Part shown: positions 41,789 to 53,587 of the stretch, piece after piece
Position numbering within the stretch: position 1 is the stretch's first letter
Layout of the letters: every line of letters begins with the position of its first letter
DNA from: Rhodobiaceae bacterium
GTDB taxonomy: Bacteria; Pseudomonadota; Alphaproteobacteria; Rhizobiales; Aestuariivirgaceae
DNA: 60,628 nucleotides
NCBI GenBank assembly: GCA_009885825.1
Contig: VFJY01000132.1
Span: 1-60,628, forward strand
Direction of reading: 5' to 3'
Translations under genes and position numbers: made by a program
Notes under the pieces: generated by a model
Told to the model about the DNA's origin: nothing
Seen by the model: the letters and a program-made list of their open reading frames with translations, nothing else
The model's database searches: none

Positions 41789-43288
41789 ATGGTCAAGGAA
41801 ATCGGGCACTTCATCGGTGGCAAGCATGTCAAGGGCCAGTCGGGCCGGTTTGCTGATGTCTTCAACCCCAACACCGGCGAAGTGCAGGCCAGGGTGGCGC
41901 TCGCCTCCACCGCTGAACTGCGCGCAGCAGTTGAAAATGCCAAGGCCGCGCAGCCCGCCTGGGCCGCCAAGAACCCGCAATTTCGTGGCCGCATCATGAT
42001 GAAATTTCTGGAGCTTGCCGCCAAAAACAAGGAAGAACTTGCAACGCTCATTTCAATGGAGCACGGCAAGACGGTTCCCGATGCTTTGGGTGACCTGCAG
42101 CGGGGCGTAGAAGTGGCCGAGTTTGCCTGTGGTGTTCCCCATCTCCTCAAAGGCGAATTCACCGATGGCGCAGGCCCCGGCATTGACATGTATTCCATGC
42201 GCCAGGCTCTGGGTGTTGTGGCTGGCATTACGCCATTCAATTTCCCCGCCATGATCCCCCTGTGGAAATGCGCGCCAGCAATTGCAGTGGGCAACGCCTT
42301 TATCCTCAAGCCATCCGAGCGTGATCCCTCTTGTCCCATGAGATTGGCCGAACTCTTCCTCGAAGCAGGCCTGCCTCCCGGCATTTTGAATGTCGTGAAT
42401 GGCGACAAGGAATCCGTTGATGCGATTTTGAACGATGCTGACATCAAGGCCGTAGGGTTCGTGGGCTCAACCGCCATCGCCCAATATGTTTATGCAGGGG
42501 CCACCGCCACCGGCAAGCGCGCCCAGTGCTTCGGCGGCGCCAAGAACCACATGGTCATCATGCCTGACGCCGATATGGATCAGGCCGTGGATGCCCTGAT
42601 CGGGGCGGGTTATGGCTCGGCTGGCGAACGCTGCATGGCGATTTCCGTGGCTGTTCCAGTCGGCGAGGCAACTGCAAACACGCTCATCGAAAAACTCATC
42701 CCCCGCGTTGAGAAATTGAAGATCGGCCTCTCCTCTGATCGTGACGCCGACTACGGCCCGCTGGTCACCAAAATGGCGCTCGACCGCGTCAAGGGCTACA
42801 TCGACATTGGCGTCAAAGAAGGCGCCAGCCTCAAGGTCGATGGCCGTGGCTTCAAAATGCAAGGCTATGAAAACGGTTATTTCCTTGGCGGCACATTGTT
42901 TGACAATGTCACCAAGGACATGCGGATCTACAAGGAAGAAATTTTTGGACCCGTACTCGGTGTCGTGCGCGCCAAAACCTATGAGGAAGCCTTGGGCCTG
43001 TGCAACGACCATGAATATGGCAATGGTGTTGCGATCTATACCCGCGACGGCGATGCCGCCCGCGACTTTGCCAGCAAAGTGCAAGTCGGCATGATAGGCA
43101 TCAATGTGCCAATCCCCGTGCCGCTGGCCTACCACACGTTCGGCGGCTGGAAATCCTCGAGCTTTGGTGATTTGAACCAACATGGCCCCGACTCCATCCG
43201 CTTCTACACCAAAACCAAGACGGTGACCTCGCGCTGGCCCTCCGGCACCAAGGAAGGCGCGCAATTCTCCATTCCGACAATGCGATGA
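41789..43288 (+). CDS. mmsA: CoA-acylating methylmalonate-semialdehyde dehydrogenase
   Basis: A 499-residue aldehyde dehydrogenase converting malonate or methylmalonate semialdehyde to acetyl- or propionyl-CoA (the IolA step). Catalytic Cys in GSAGERCMAIS; the NAD site is GFVGSTAIAQYV; GITPFNFPAMIPLWKCAPAI and VPIPVPLAYHTFGGWK are MMSDH-specific. It completes the inositol route started 10 kb upstream, though valine breakdown also uses it. Its stop overlaps the next start (ATGA). Confidence 0.95.
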   Translation: MVKEIGHFIGGKHVKGQSGRFADVFNPNTGEVQARVALASTAELRAAVENAKAAQPAWAAKNPQFRGRIMMKFLELAAKNKEELATLISMEHGKTVPDALGDLQRGVEVAEFACGVPHLLKGEFTDGAGPGIDMYSMRQALGVVAGITPFNFPAMIPLWKCAPAIAVGNAFILKPSERDPSCPMRLAELFLEAGLPPGILNVVNGDKESVDAILNDADIKAVGFVGSTAIAQYVYAGATATGKRAQCFGGAKNHMVIMPDADMDQAVDALIGAGYGSAGERCMAISVAVPVGEATANTLIEKLIPRVEKLKIGLSSDRDADYGPLVTKMALDRVKGYIDIGVKEGASLKVDGRGFKMQGYENGYFLGGTLFDNVTKDMRIYKEEIFGPVLGVVRAKTYEEALGLCNDHEYGNGVAIYTRDGDAARDFASKVQVGMIGINVPIPVPLAYHTFGGWKSSSFGDLNQHGPDSIRFYTKTKTVTSRWPSGTKEGAQFSIPTMR

Positions 43289-43668
43289 CAGAAACAACCG
43301 GCCACTGCCTATGTGGTGCAGTAACCTATAAATACGAGGGCGCCGAGAACTGGCGTGGCCACTGCCATTGTGAAAGTTGCAGGCGGTGCACGTCCTCACC
43401 CTTCACAACTTTCTTTGGTGTTCCAAAATCCGCATTTGCTTTCACCGGCGAAGCGCCGAAAACCTTTGTGTCATCTCCCGGTGTCAGGCGTCTGTTCTGT
43501 GGTACCTGCGGCAGTCCGATAGCTTATGACTCGGATAGCTATACGGGCGAAATACATCTCTATGCAGCCAGTCTTGAAAATCCAATCGACTTCACCCCAA
43601 CATTTCACACCCATTCAGATGAAATGCTGCCGTGGATCCATTTAGATGATGGATTGCTCAGAAAGTGA
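43285..43668 (+). CDS. GFA-family (CENP-V type) zinc protein
   Basis: A 127-residue protein with the GFA cysteine pattern: GHCLCGAV, HCHCESCRRC and FCGTCGSPI, which bind two zinc ions. The family includes glutathione-dependent formaldehyde-activating enzymes and many of unknown role. It overlaps mmsA by four bases and the GNAT gene (GTGA) by four, so it is in the same tight operon. Confidence 0.92.
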   Translation: MTETTGHCLCGAVTYKYEGAENWRGHCHCESCRRCTSSPFTTFFGVPKSAFAFTGEAPKTFVSSPGVRRLFCGTCGSPIAYDSDSYTGEIHLYAASLENPIDFTPTFHTHSDEMLPWIHLDDGLLRK

Positions 43669-44291
43669 ATAGGCTGGATTTGCCACTGGGCTATTATGAA
43701 TTGCCGCCGGGCAGGCTCGTCAATGTGGTGACCTGTCTGGAGATGATGGCCAAACCGCCACGCGCTGCAAAACCCCTGCCAACTGGCTACGGTTTGCAGC
43801 GTGTTGATCCAACTGACCTCGGCAGTTACCGCGCCATCTTCCGCCAAGTGGGTCAGGATCTGATGTGGTTTTCCAGGCTCATCATGTCCGACGAAAAACT
43901 CGCGGCAATTCTCGGGCATCCAAAAACTGAATCCTACACTCTCAATCAGGGCAACACCCCGGTCGGCATTCTGGAGCTTGACTTCAAAGACATGCCCAAT
44001 TGCGAACTGGCATTCTTTGGTCTTGCAAAAGCGGCGATTGGCGCCGGATTAGGTCGCGCATTGATGGATATCGCCATCGAGAAAGCCTGGTCGAAACCCA
44101 TCAACCGTCTTTGGGTTCATACCTGCCACTTTGACCACCCCAATGCTTTGGGTTTTTACCAGAGGTCCGGCTTTGTGCCCTACGCCCTGATGATTGAAGT
44201 TCACGACGACCCAAGGCTTCAAGGCTTCCTTCCCCGCGATGCCAGCCCCCATGTGGCGCTGATTGATCCCAGGCAAGAGAACCGCGCGTGA
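43665..44291 (+). CDS. GNAT-family N-acetyltransferase
   Basis: A 208-residue protein. The acetyl-CoA-binding motif reads GLAKAAIGAGLGRALMDIAI, and RLWVHTCHFDHPNALGFYQRSGF follows as the typical C-terminal part. GTG 43665 overlaps the GFA stop. An N-terminal extension of about 45 residues precedes the fold. Substrate unknown. Confidence 0.9.
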   Translation: MNRLDLPLGYYELPPGRLVNVVTCLEMMAKPPRAAKPLPTGYGLQRVDPTDLGSYRAIFRQVGQDLMWFSRLIMSDEKLAAILGHPKTESYTLNQGNTPVGILELDFKDMPNCELAFFGLAKAAIGAGLGRALMDIAIEKAWSKPINRLWVHTCHFDHPNALGFYQRSGFVPYALMIEVHDDPRLQGFLPRDASPHVALIDPRQENRA

Positions 44292-44722
44292 AGAGGATTT
44301 CGCTGGTCCTCCTCTTCTTTGTTGCCACAACAATGACCTATTGCAACCTTCCGCTGACATCGGTTGCGACTTTGACCCTGGCCTTGTCAGATCAAATCGG
44401 CCGCAAGATCACAAGCGGCGCCACGGCGACCTACATGGACAGCGACGGCAAGCCCATAGTCAGCATCACGTCCACCACCCCGTCATCCTGGGACAACAGT
44501 CTGCACTGGTGGTCCCATAGCCATCATGCAACCAGCACCCTGCGGCCTGATGATGCCAAGCGCGCGACAATGGCTGAAGTCAGGGCGATGAATTGTGAAA
44601 CAGCAAAGATCCCCGTCATCCTCGAGCGGCGTTATGAACCCATGAGCCTCATGCCCCATGGCGGTGGCAGTGCCTACTTCCTCTACAGTTTCGAGCGAGA
44701 CGTGGTCCTTCAGTGCAAGTGA
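44288..44722 (+). CDS. Small secreted hypothetical protein
   Basis: A 144-residue protein starting at a GTG that overlaps the GNAT stop by four bases. A hydrophobic N-terminus (ISLVLLFFVATTMTYC) looks like a signal peptide; the Cys at its end is not in a good lipobox. The rest (DNSLHWWSHSHHATSTLRPDD) has no recognised family. It is the last gene of the mmsA-led string. Confidence 0.65.
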   Translation: MKRISLVLLFFVATTMTYCNLPLTSVATLTLALSDQIGRKITSGATATYMDSDGKPIVSITSTTPSSWDNSLHWWSHSHHATSTLRPDDAKRATMAEVRAMNCETAKIPVILERRYEPMSLMPHGGGSAYFLYSFERDVVLQCK

Positions 44723-44756
44723 TTCCACTTCAACGGGAAGCGCGCTAAAGTGTCGT

Positions 44757-45035
44757 CTACGAATAATGCCCCATGGACATGATCTGGCCGATTTCCGCCA
44801 CAAAGGGCTGAAGCCGGGCGTCCTTTTGAAAAGCCTCGCCCGCAGCCTTGGCATATGAAATATCGTCCCAGGTCACCAGATCGGCGAATGAGCTGGCGTC
44901 TTCGGTTGACGTCAAAGCCTGCCAGGTGCGAAACCCAGGGTAACTGGCGATCACCGCGCGCGCCGCTTCCCGTGCCGAACTGGCGGCCTCATGGCCCTTG
45001 ACCGTGTAGACAACGATTTCAAAACAGGTTTTCAC
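44757..45035 (-). CDS. Small ABM-like dimeric alpha/beta-barrel protein
   Basis: A 92-residue protein: CFEIVVYTVKGHEAASSAREAAR, then YPGFRTWQALTSTEDASSFADLVTWDD, the layout of an antibiotic-monooxygenase-like barrel. GTG 45035 is chosen because GGAGG lies seven bases upstream; an ATG at 45065 has no SD and would extend into the helicase upstream region. Role unknown. Confidence 0.75.
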   Translation of the reverse strand: MKTCFEIVVYTVKGHEAASSAREAARAVIASYPGFRTWQALTSTEDASSFADLVTWDDISYAKAAGEAFQKDARLQPFVAEIGQIMSMGHYS

Positions 45036-45226
45036 AACAGGCCCTCCTTTTGGCTGGGAGCGCATCTCTAGGCCCTTGCCCTGTCAGCTTCTGTCAGCAT
45101 GGGGCGGGTTTTACACGGGCATGGTGTTTGCAAGGAAACTCCTATAAGAGCCTCCCAAATGGCGCGGCCTGGAAGAAATTTCCAGCTTGCCGGCCCCCTA
45201 ACTCCTTTAGCAAAGCACCCGATCAC

Positions 45227-47122
45227 GTGGCATTTCCTCTGACACCTCCCCCATTCGCCCGTGCCTTGGCCGAGCGTAAATATGAAGACCCGACACCCGT
45301 TCAGCTGGCAGTTCTGGAAGCTAAGGCCGAAGGCCGCGACCTTGTGGTTTCTGCCCAGACCGGTTCCGGCAAAACCGTGGCCTATGGCCTGGCTATTGCC
45401 ACAACACTCCTGGGCGAAGCCGAGCGATTTTCCCAGGAAGCATCTCCCGTAGCCCTCATTGTGGCCCCAACGCGTGAACTCGCCATGCAGGTCGAGCGTG
45501 AGTTGGAATGGCTCTATCACTACACGGGGGCTCGCATTCTCTCTTGCGTTGGCGGCATGGACCCAAAGCGAGAACGCCGCAGGCTTGCCGATGGCGCGCA
45601 TATTGTTGTGGGAACACCCGGCAGGCTTCGCGACCATCTCGAGCGTGGTGTCCTTAATATCGCCGACCTCAAGGCCGTCGTTCTCGATGAAGCCGACGAA
45701 ATGCTCGATCTGGGTTTTCGCGAAGACCTCGAATTTATCCTCGAAGCAACGCCTGCCACAAGACGCACGCTTCTGTTTTCAGCCACCATGCCCAAACCCA
45801 TTGCCATGCTGGCCAAGCGCTATCAGCGGAATTCCCTGCGCATTGAAGCAACCGGGCTTACACGCGCTCACGCCGACATAGAATACCGCGCCATCCGGGT
45901 GGCCCCCAATGAAGTTGAACACGCGGTTGTTAACGTGCTGAGATTTGTTGACAGCCCCAGCACCATTGTTTTCTGCAATACCCGCGATCACGTCCGCCAT
46001 TTGCACGCAACACTTTCCGAACGTGGTTTTTCAGCCGTCAATCTTTCCGGAGAACTGAGCCAAGGCGAACGCAACCACGCCATGCAAGCACTCCGTGATG
46101 GCAGGGCCCGCGTCTGCGTCGCAACCGACGTGGCAGCCCGCGGCATTGATTTGCCAAATCTCGGCCTTGTCATTCATGCCGACTTGCCAAATGACGCGGA
46201 AACGCTGCAACACCGCAGCGGACGCACCGGGCGCGCGGGCAAGAAAGGCGTGAGCGTTGTTCTCATTCCGCTGTCCCGCCGCAGAAAAGCCGAACAGATG
46301 CTGGCAGCTGCCGGTGTCAATCCCGTATGGAGCGGCCCGCCGCAGGCCGAAGATATCCGCAAGCTTGATCAGCAACGCATGTTGCAAGACCCTATCCTCA
46401 CGCAAGTGAGCAGTGAAGAGGATTTGGAAATGGCGCGCTCGGTATTGGCATCGCGCAGCCCCGAAGAAATTGCCGCAGCGCTTGTTCGCATTTACCGCTC
46501 GAAACTGCCGGCCGCTGAAGATGTGTTCGATCCAGGCCCCGGCCGTGATTTTCGCGAGGCAAAGCCATCGCGCAAGGAGCCCCGCGCCTCGACTTCTGAC
46601 CCACGTGACTACACCTGGTTCCGTCTCGATATTGGCCGCAAGAACAATGCGGACCCCAAATGGCTGCTGCCGATGATTTGCCGACGCGGCAAGGTAACCA
46701 AGGTTGATATCGGCGCCATTCGCATTACCGACAACGAAACCCGCTTTGAAATTGCCAATGCCGTGGTGGAGCGTTTTGCACTCGCCAGCATTGTTGCAGA
46801 TGACGAAGATGTTAAAATCGAAATGGTGGGACGTGCGCCAGAAGCTGCGCGGCCATCACGCAACCCTGAGCGCAAACCAAATTTCAAGCCAGCACCAGAA
46901 GGCGAAAGGGTCCGCTACGAAGATCGGAAGCCTCACGCGGAAGGTGAACGGCCAAAGTTCCAGGGCGCAGGTAAGCCCAAAGGTGAAGGCTACAAAGGCA
47001 AAAAACCATTTTCTGCTGGCGGCAAACCCAAATTTGAGGGCACCGCTAGACCGCGAGCCGAAGGTGAAAAGACCGTATTCAAAGAAAAGAAAGCCGCCTG
47101 GAAAAAGAAAAAACGGTCGTAA
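45227..47122 (+). CDS. DEAD-box RNA helicase with DbpA RNA-binding domain
   Basis: About 631 residues. Helicase motifs in order: Q-motif near PTPVQLAVLEA, motif I AQTGSGKT, PTRELA, motif II VVLDEADEML, motif III SAT, IVFCNTRD, and HRSGRTGRAGKKG. A DbpA RNA-binding domain follows (YTWFRLDIGRKNNADPKWLL), then a lysine-rich tail with repeated EGERPKF-like units. It likely acts in ribosome assembly. Start uncertain: GTG 45227 begins where homology should (AFPLTPPPFARALAE); the open frame extends to 45050 without family-like sequence, overlapping the opposite-strand gene. Confidence 0.9.
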   Translation: MAFPLTPPPFARALAERKYEDPTPVQLAVLEAKAEGRDLVVSAQTGSGKTVAYGLAIATTLLGEAERFSQEASPVALIVAPTRELAMQVERELEWLYHYTGARILSCVGGMDPKRERRRLADGAHIVVGTPGRLRDHLERGVLNIADLKAVVLDEADEMLDLGFREDLEFILEATPATRRTLLFSATMPKPIAMLAKRYQRNSLRIEATGLTRAHADIEYRAIRVAPNEVEHAVVNVLRFVDSPSTIVFCNTRDHVRHLHATLSERGFSAVNLSGELSQGERNHAMQALRDGRARVCVATDVAARGIDLPNLGLVIHADLPNDAETLQHRSGRTGRAGKKGVSVVLIPLSRRRKAEQMLAAAGVNPVWSGPPQAEDIRKLDQQRMLQDPILTQVSSEEDLEMARSVLASRSPEEIAAALVRIYRSKLPAAEDVFDPGPGRDFREAKPSRKEPRASTSDPRDYTWFRLDIGRKNNADPKWLLPMICRRGKVTKVDIGAIRITDNETRFEIANAVVERFALASIVADDEDVKIEMVGRAPEAARPSRNPERKPNFKPAPEGERVRYEDRKPHAEGERPKFQGAGKPKGEGYKGKKPFSAGGKPKFEGTARPRAEGEKTVFKEKKAAWKKKKRS

Positions 47123-47126
47123 TGAC

Positions 47127-48041
47127 CTAGCTTCCAATGGGCTTGGGCAAATTTCGCTTGGCCGCCAGTGTAATCTGTTTTTGCCGCTCCCGCGCTGAGG
47201 CCCTGGATTTATCGCTCAAACTCGCAAAACACTTGGGGCAACTCACACCTTCTTCATAATGCGATGACATTTTATCGCCGGCAGCCAATGGCATCCGGCA
47301 ACCGTGGCACATTTCGAGTTCGGTGGGCACAAGTCCTTGACCCACCGCGACCCGGTGATCGAAAACAAAACACTCACCCTGCCACTTGCTGTTCTCTTTG
47401 GGCACTTCCTCAAGATATTTCAGAATGCCGCCCTTCAGGTGATAGACTTCGCGAAACCCCAGGTCCCGCAGGTGCGCCGAAGCCTTCTCGCAGCGAATGC
47501 CGCCCGTGCAGAACATCGCAATTTTTCGATGCCGCGAAGGATCGAGATTGCCTCTCACAAAATCCGGGAATTCGCCGAAGCTGCCGGTCTTGGGATCGAT
47601 GGCGCCCTCAAACGTGCCAAGCGCCACCTCATAATCGTTGCGCGTATCGATGAGAACGACACCGGGATCTGAAATCAGGGCATTCCAGTCCTTTGGCTCC
47701 ACATAGGTGCCAGCCAGCCTGTTGGGATCGACGCCCTCAACCCCGATGGTGACAATTTCTTTCTTGAGCTTGACCTTGCTGCGATAGAAGGGGTTCTCAT
47801 CGCATGTGGATTCCTTGTGATCGACGTCAATAAACCGGGGATCTGATTTCAAAATCCTGAGGAACCCATCGATGGCTTCACGGCCACCGCTGATCGTGCC
47901 GTTGATGCCTTCTTCGGCCAGCAGCAGGGTTCCCCTGACACCACAAGTTTTCATGGCCTTGAGCAAGGGGGCCCTGAGTTCGGCGAAATCTTTCAGCGTG
48001 ACAAATTTATAGAGGGCGGCGACAACGATTGCTTGGTACAT
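47127..48041 (-). CDS. trhO: tRNA uridine(34) hydroxylase (rhodanese family)
   Basis: A 304-residue YceA/TrhO protein. The N-terminal acylphosphatase-like part ([15 protein letters not shown]) is followed by a rhodanese domain with [10 protein letters not shown] and the catalytic loop [10 protein letters not shown]. The C-terminus has a CxxC pair (MCHGC and CPKC), probably zinc-binding. TrhO performs O2-dependent hydroxylation of U34 in tRNA. It ends four bases from the helicase stop (convergent). Confidence 0.94.
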   Translation of the reverse strand: MYQAIVVAALYKFVTLKDFAELRAPLLKAMKTCGVRGTLLLAEEGINGTISGGREAIDGFLRILKSDPRFIDVDHKESTCDENPFYRSKVKLKKEIVTIGVEGVDPNRLAGTYVEPKDWNALISDPGVVLIDTRNDYEVALGTFEGAIDPKTGSFGEFPDFVRGNLDPSRHRKIAMFCTGGIRCEKASAHLRDLGFREVYHLKGGILKYLEEVPKENSKWQGECFVFDHRVAVGQGLVPTELEMCHGCRMPLAAGDKMSSHYEEGVSCPKCFASLSDKSRASARERQKQITLAAKRNLPKPIGS

Positions 48042-48088
48042 AGGCCAAGCTTTTATGAGCCCCGTGATTCTTTTTCAATTGAGGAAAT

Positions 48089-49308
48089 ATGCCAGATTTT
48101 ATAATGAATGTCGGGCTGGAAGTTCCCTTTCTTCTTATGCTCCTGGCTATTTTGGGCCTCCGGAGCAAGGTGACGCCCCGGGCATCTGTTGTGGTAAATG
48201 CGCCCGCCGACAAGGTTTTTGAGGTCGTTGACCTCCATGACGGCAAGGTCAACACCTGGACGCGCACAACGGTCACCTCCAATCTCATTGATCCCCTGCG
48301 CCAGATTTTCCGAATGTCATACATCACCAACTTGTCGAACGGCCTGCAGCAGAAGTCGCAGGCGGATTTCCGCATTCACGAGCGTCGCGCCCCCAATTAC
48401 CTTGAGTTGCACCGTGAGGGTCTGGAAGGCAAATCCCACAAAAATGAGCTCATGAAGCTCGTCTACGAAGTCGAGGAACTGCCGAAAGGCGCCAGGCTTC
48501 GTCTCACCTATTATTGGGGTTCCCGCCCGCTCATGGCACACTTGCTCGCGCGTACTGATTTGTGGGGCGGCATCTATCGCCTGAAGGGCCTCGTCGAAAC
48601 CGGCAGGCCCGATGAAAGAACCCACCTGCTCATCACAATTGCGGTTGCGGTCGTCACGGGTGCCCTCAGCCTGCTGGCCTTCGGGCTTATGCTGGGTTGG
48701 CTGGTGGCGCTGGCGCTTGTCATTGCCCTCACAATCCATGAATTTGGTCATCTCATCGCATTTCGCATGATTGGGCAGCCCTGGGGAAAAATCGTCTTTC
48801 TTCCCTTTCTGGGAGCGCTTGCCGTGCCGAGGCTGGCCTATCAGACGCAGGCGCAAGCAGTTTTTTCAGCCCTTATGGGGCCAGGGTTCAGCGCCCTTGC
48901 CGCCATTGCAATCGCTGTTCCCATATCGCTCGGGCTGCCAGTGCCCCTGTGGCTTGTCGCGTTTGGAATAATTGTCGTGGCCCTCAATCTCTTGAATTTG
49001 CTGCCAGTGGAGCCCCTGGATGGCGGCGTGGCCCTGCGCTCTGTGTTGACCAGGCTCATGGGCGGTTACGCGCGTTTCGGCCTCATGCTGATTGGGGTCT
49101 TGATGATTGCCGGAAGTTTTTATTTCCAGCAAATCATATTGCTCGTTTTTGGCGGCATTTCCGTGCTCGCGAATATCAGGCCCAGGATCATCGACCACGG
49201 GCTGAAACCGCTCTCCGCCTTGCAGGTCATTTTCTCTGCAACTGGCTTCGGCGCCATTATTTCATCCTATGTTATCGTCCTGCAAATTTTTATAGGCCAA
49301 CTGGTTTG

Positions 49309-49309
<1 letters not shown>
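48089..49309 (+). CDS. SRPBCC-domain / site-2-protease (M50) fusion membrane protein
   Basis: A 406-residue protein. A membrane anchor (about 10-25) is followed by an SRPBCC/polyketide-cyclase-like domain (about 30-170; VNAPADKVFEVVD), then an M50 intramembrane zinc protease: HEFGH at 217-221 and NLLPVEPLDGG with Asp311. All catalytic residues are present, so it is likely an active membrane protease whose soluble domain could sense a lipid or substrate. GAGGAA precedes ATG 48089. The stop overlaps the zapE start (TGATG). Confidence 0.88.
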
Positions 49310-52646
<3,337 letters not shown>

Positions 52647-52647
<1 letters not shown>

Positions 52648-53525
52648 TGTCCATTCTTATCACCAAGAAAACCAAGGTCATCTGCCAGGGCATCACCGGC
52701 AACAACGGCACCTTCCATACGCAGCAGGCCATCGCCTATGGCACGCAAATGGTGGCGGGCGTCACCCCCGGCAAAGGCGGCACGAAATACATTGGCCTTC
52801 CCGTTTATGACACCGTGTGGGAAGCCCGTGAAAAAACTGGCGCTGATGCCTCCGTGATCTACGTGCCGCCACCCTTCGCGGCCGATGCCATTCTCGAAGC
52901 CATCGATGCTGAAGTTCCGCTGGTGGTCTGCATCACCGAAGGCATTCCCGTGCTCGATATGGTCAGAGTGAAGCGCGCCCTCACAGGTTCCAAAACGCGG
53001 CTGATCGGGCCAAACTGCCCCGGCGTTTTGACACCAGGGGAATGCAAAATTGGCATAATGCCCGGAAATATTTTCAAGAAAGGCTCCGTCGGCATTGTGT
53101 CGCGTTCCGGCACGTTAACCTATGAGGCCGTGTTCCAGACAACCCAGGAAGGTTTGGGCCAGACGACGGCTGTGGGCATTGGTGGTGACCCCGTGAAGGG
53201 CACCGAGTTCATCGCCATGCTTGAAATGTTTTTGGCCGATCCCAAGACCCAATCCATTATAATAATTGGGGAAATTGGCGGTTCGGCGGAAGAGGACGCA
53301 GCCGAATTCATTCGCAAGTCAAAAGTTAAAAAGCCCATGGCGGGCTTTATTGCCGGCCGCACCGCGCCGCCAGGCCGCCGCATGGGCCATGCGGGCGCCA
53401 TAATCTCGGGCGGCAAGGGTGGCGCCGAATCTAAAATTGAGGCCATGAAGCGGGCCGGAATCGCGGTTTCTGACTCGCCCGCGCTTCTCGGTAAAACATT
53501 GATAAAGAAATTACGGCGTACATAA
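52647..53525 (+). CDS. sucD: Succinyl-CoA synthetase alpha subunit
   Basis: A 292-residue CoA-binding subunit: [20 protein letters not shown] at the N-terminus, [12 protein letters not shown], and the phosphohistidine loop [17 protein letters not shown]. Translationally coupled to sucC. A gap of 62 bases to sucA holds no clear terminator, so the operon probably continues. Confidence 0.97.
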
Positions 53526-53587
53526 GAAAAACACAGGTCTAATGCATATATGTCTGGTGGCCGGACAGAGTTACCGGCTCCTCGGAA

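Noticed and set aside
42467-43399. Open frame of about 310 codons antisense to mmsA and gfa
   Set aside because: It mirrors the codon structure of well-supported genes on the other strand and encodes no recognisable domain; high GC produces such mirror frames.
48949-49308. N-terminal extension of ZapE into the protease gene
   Set aside because: It overlaps the M50 catalytic region in another frame and is not ZapE-like; the TGATG junction at 49307-49311 gives the natural start.
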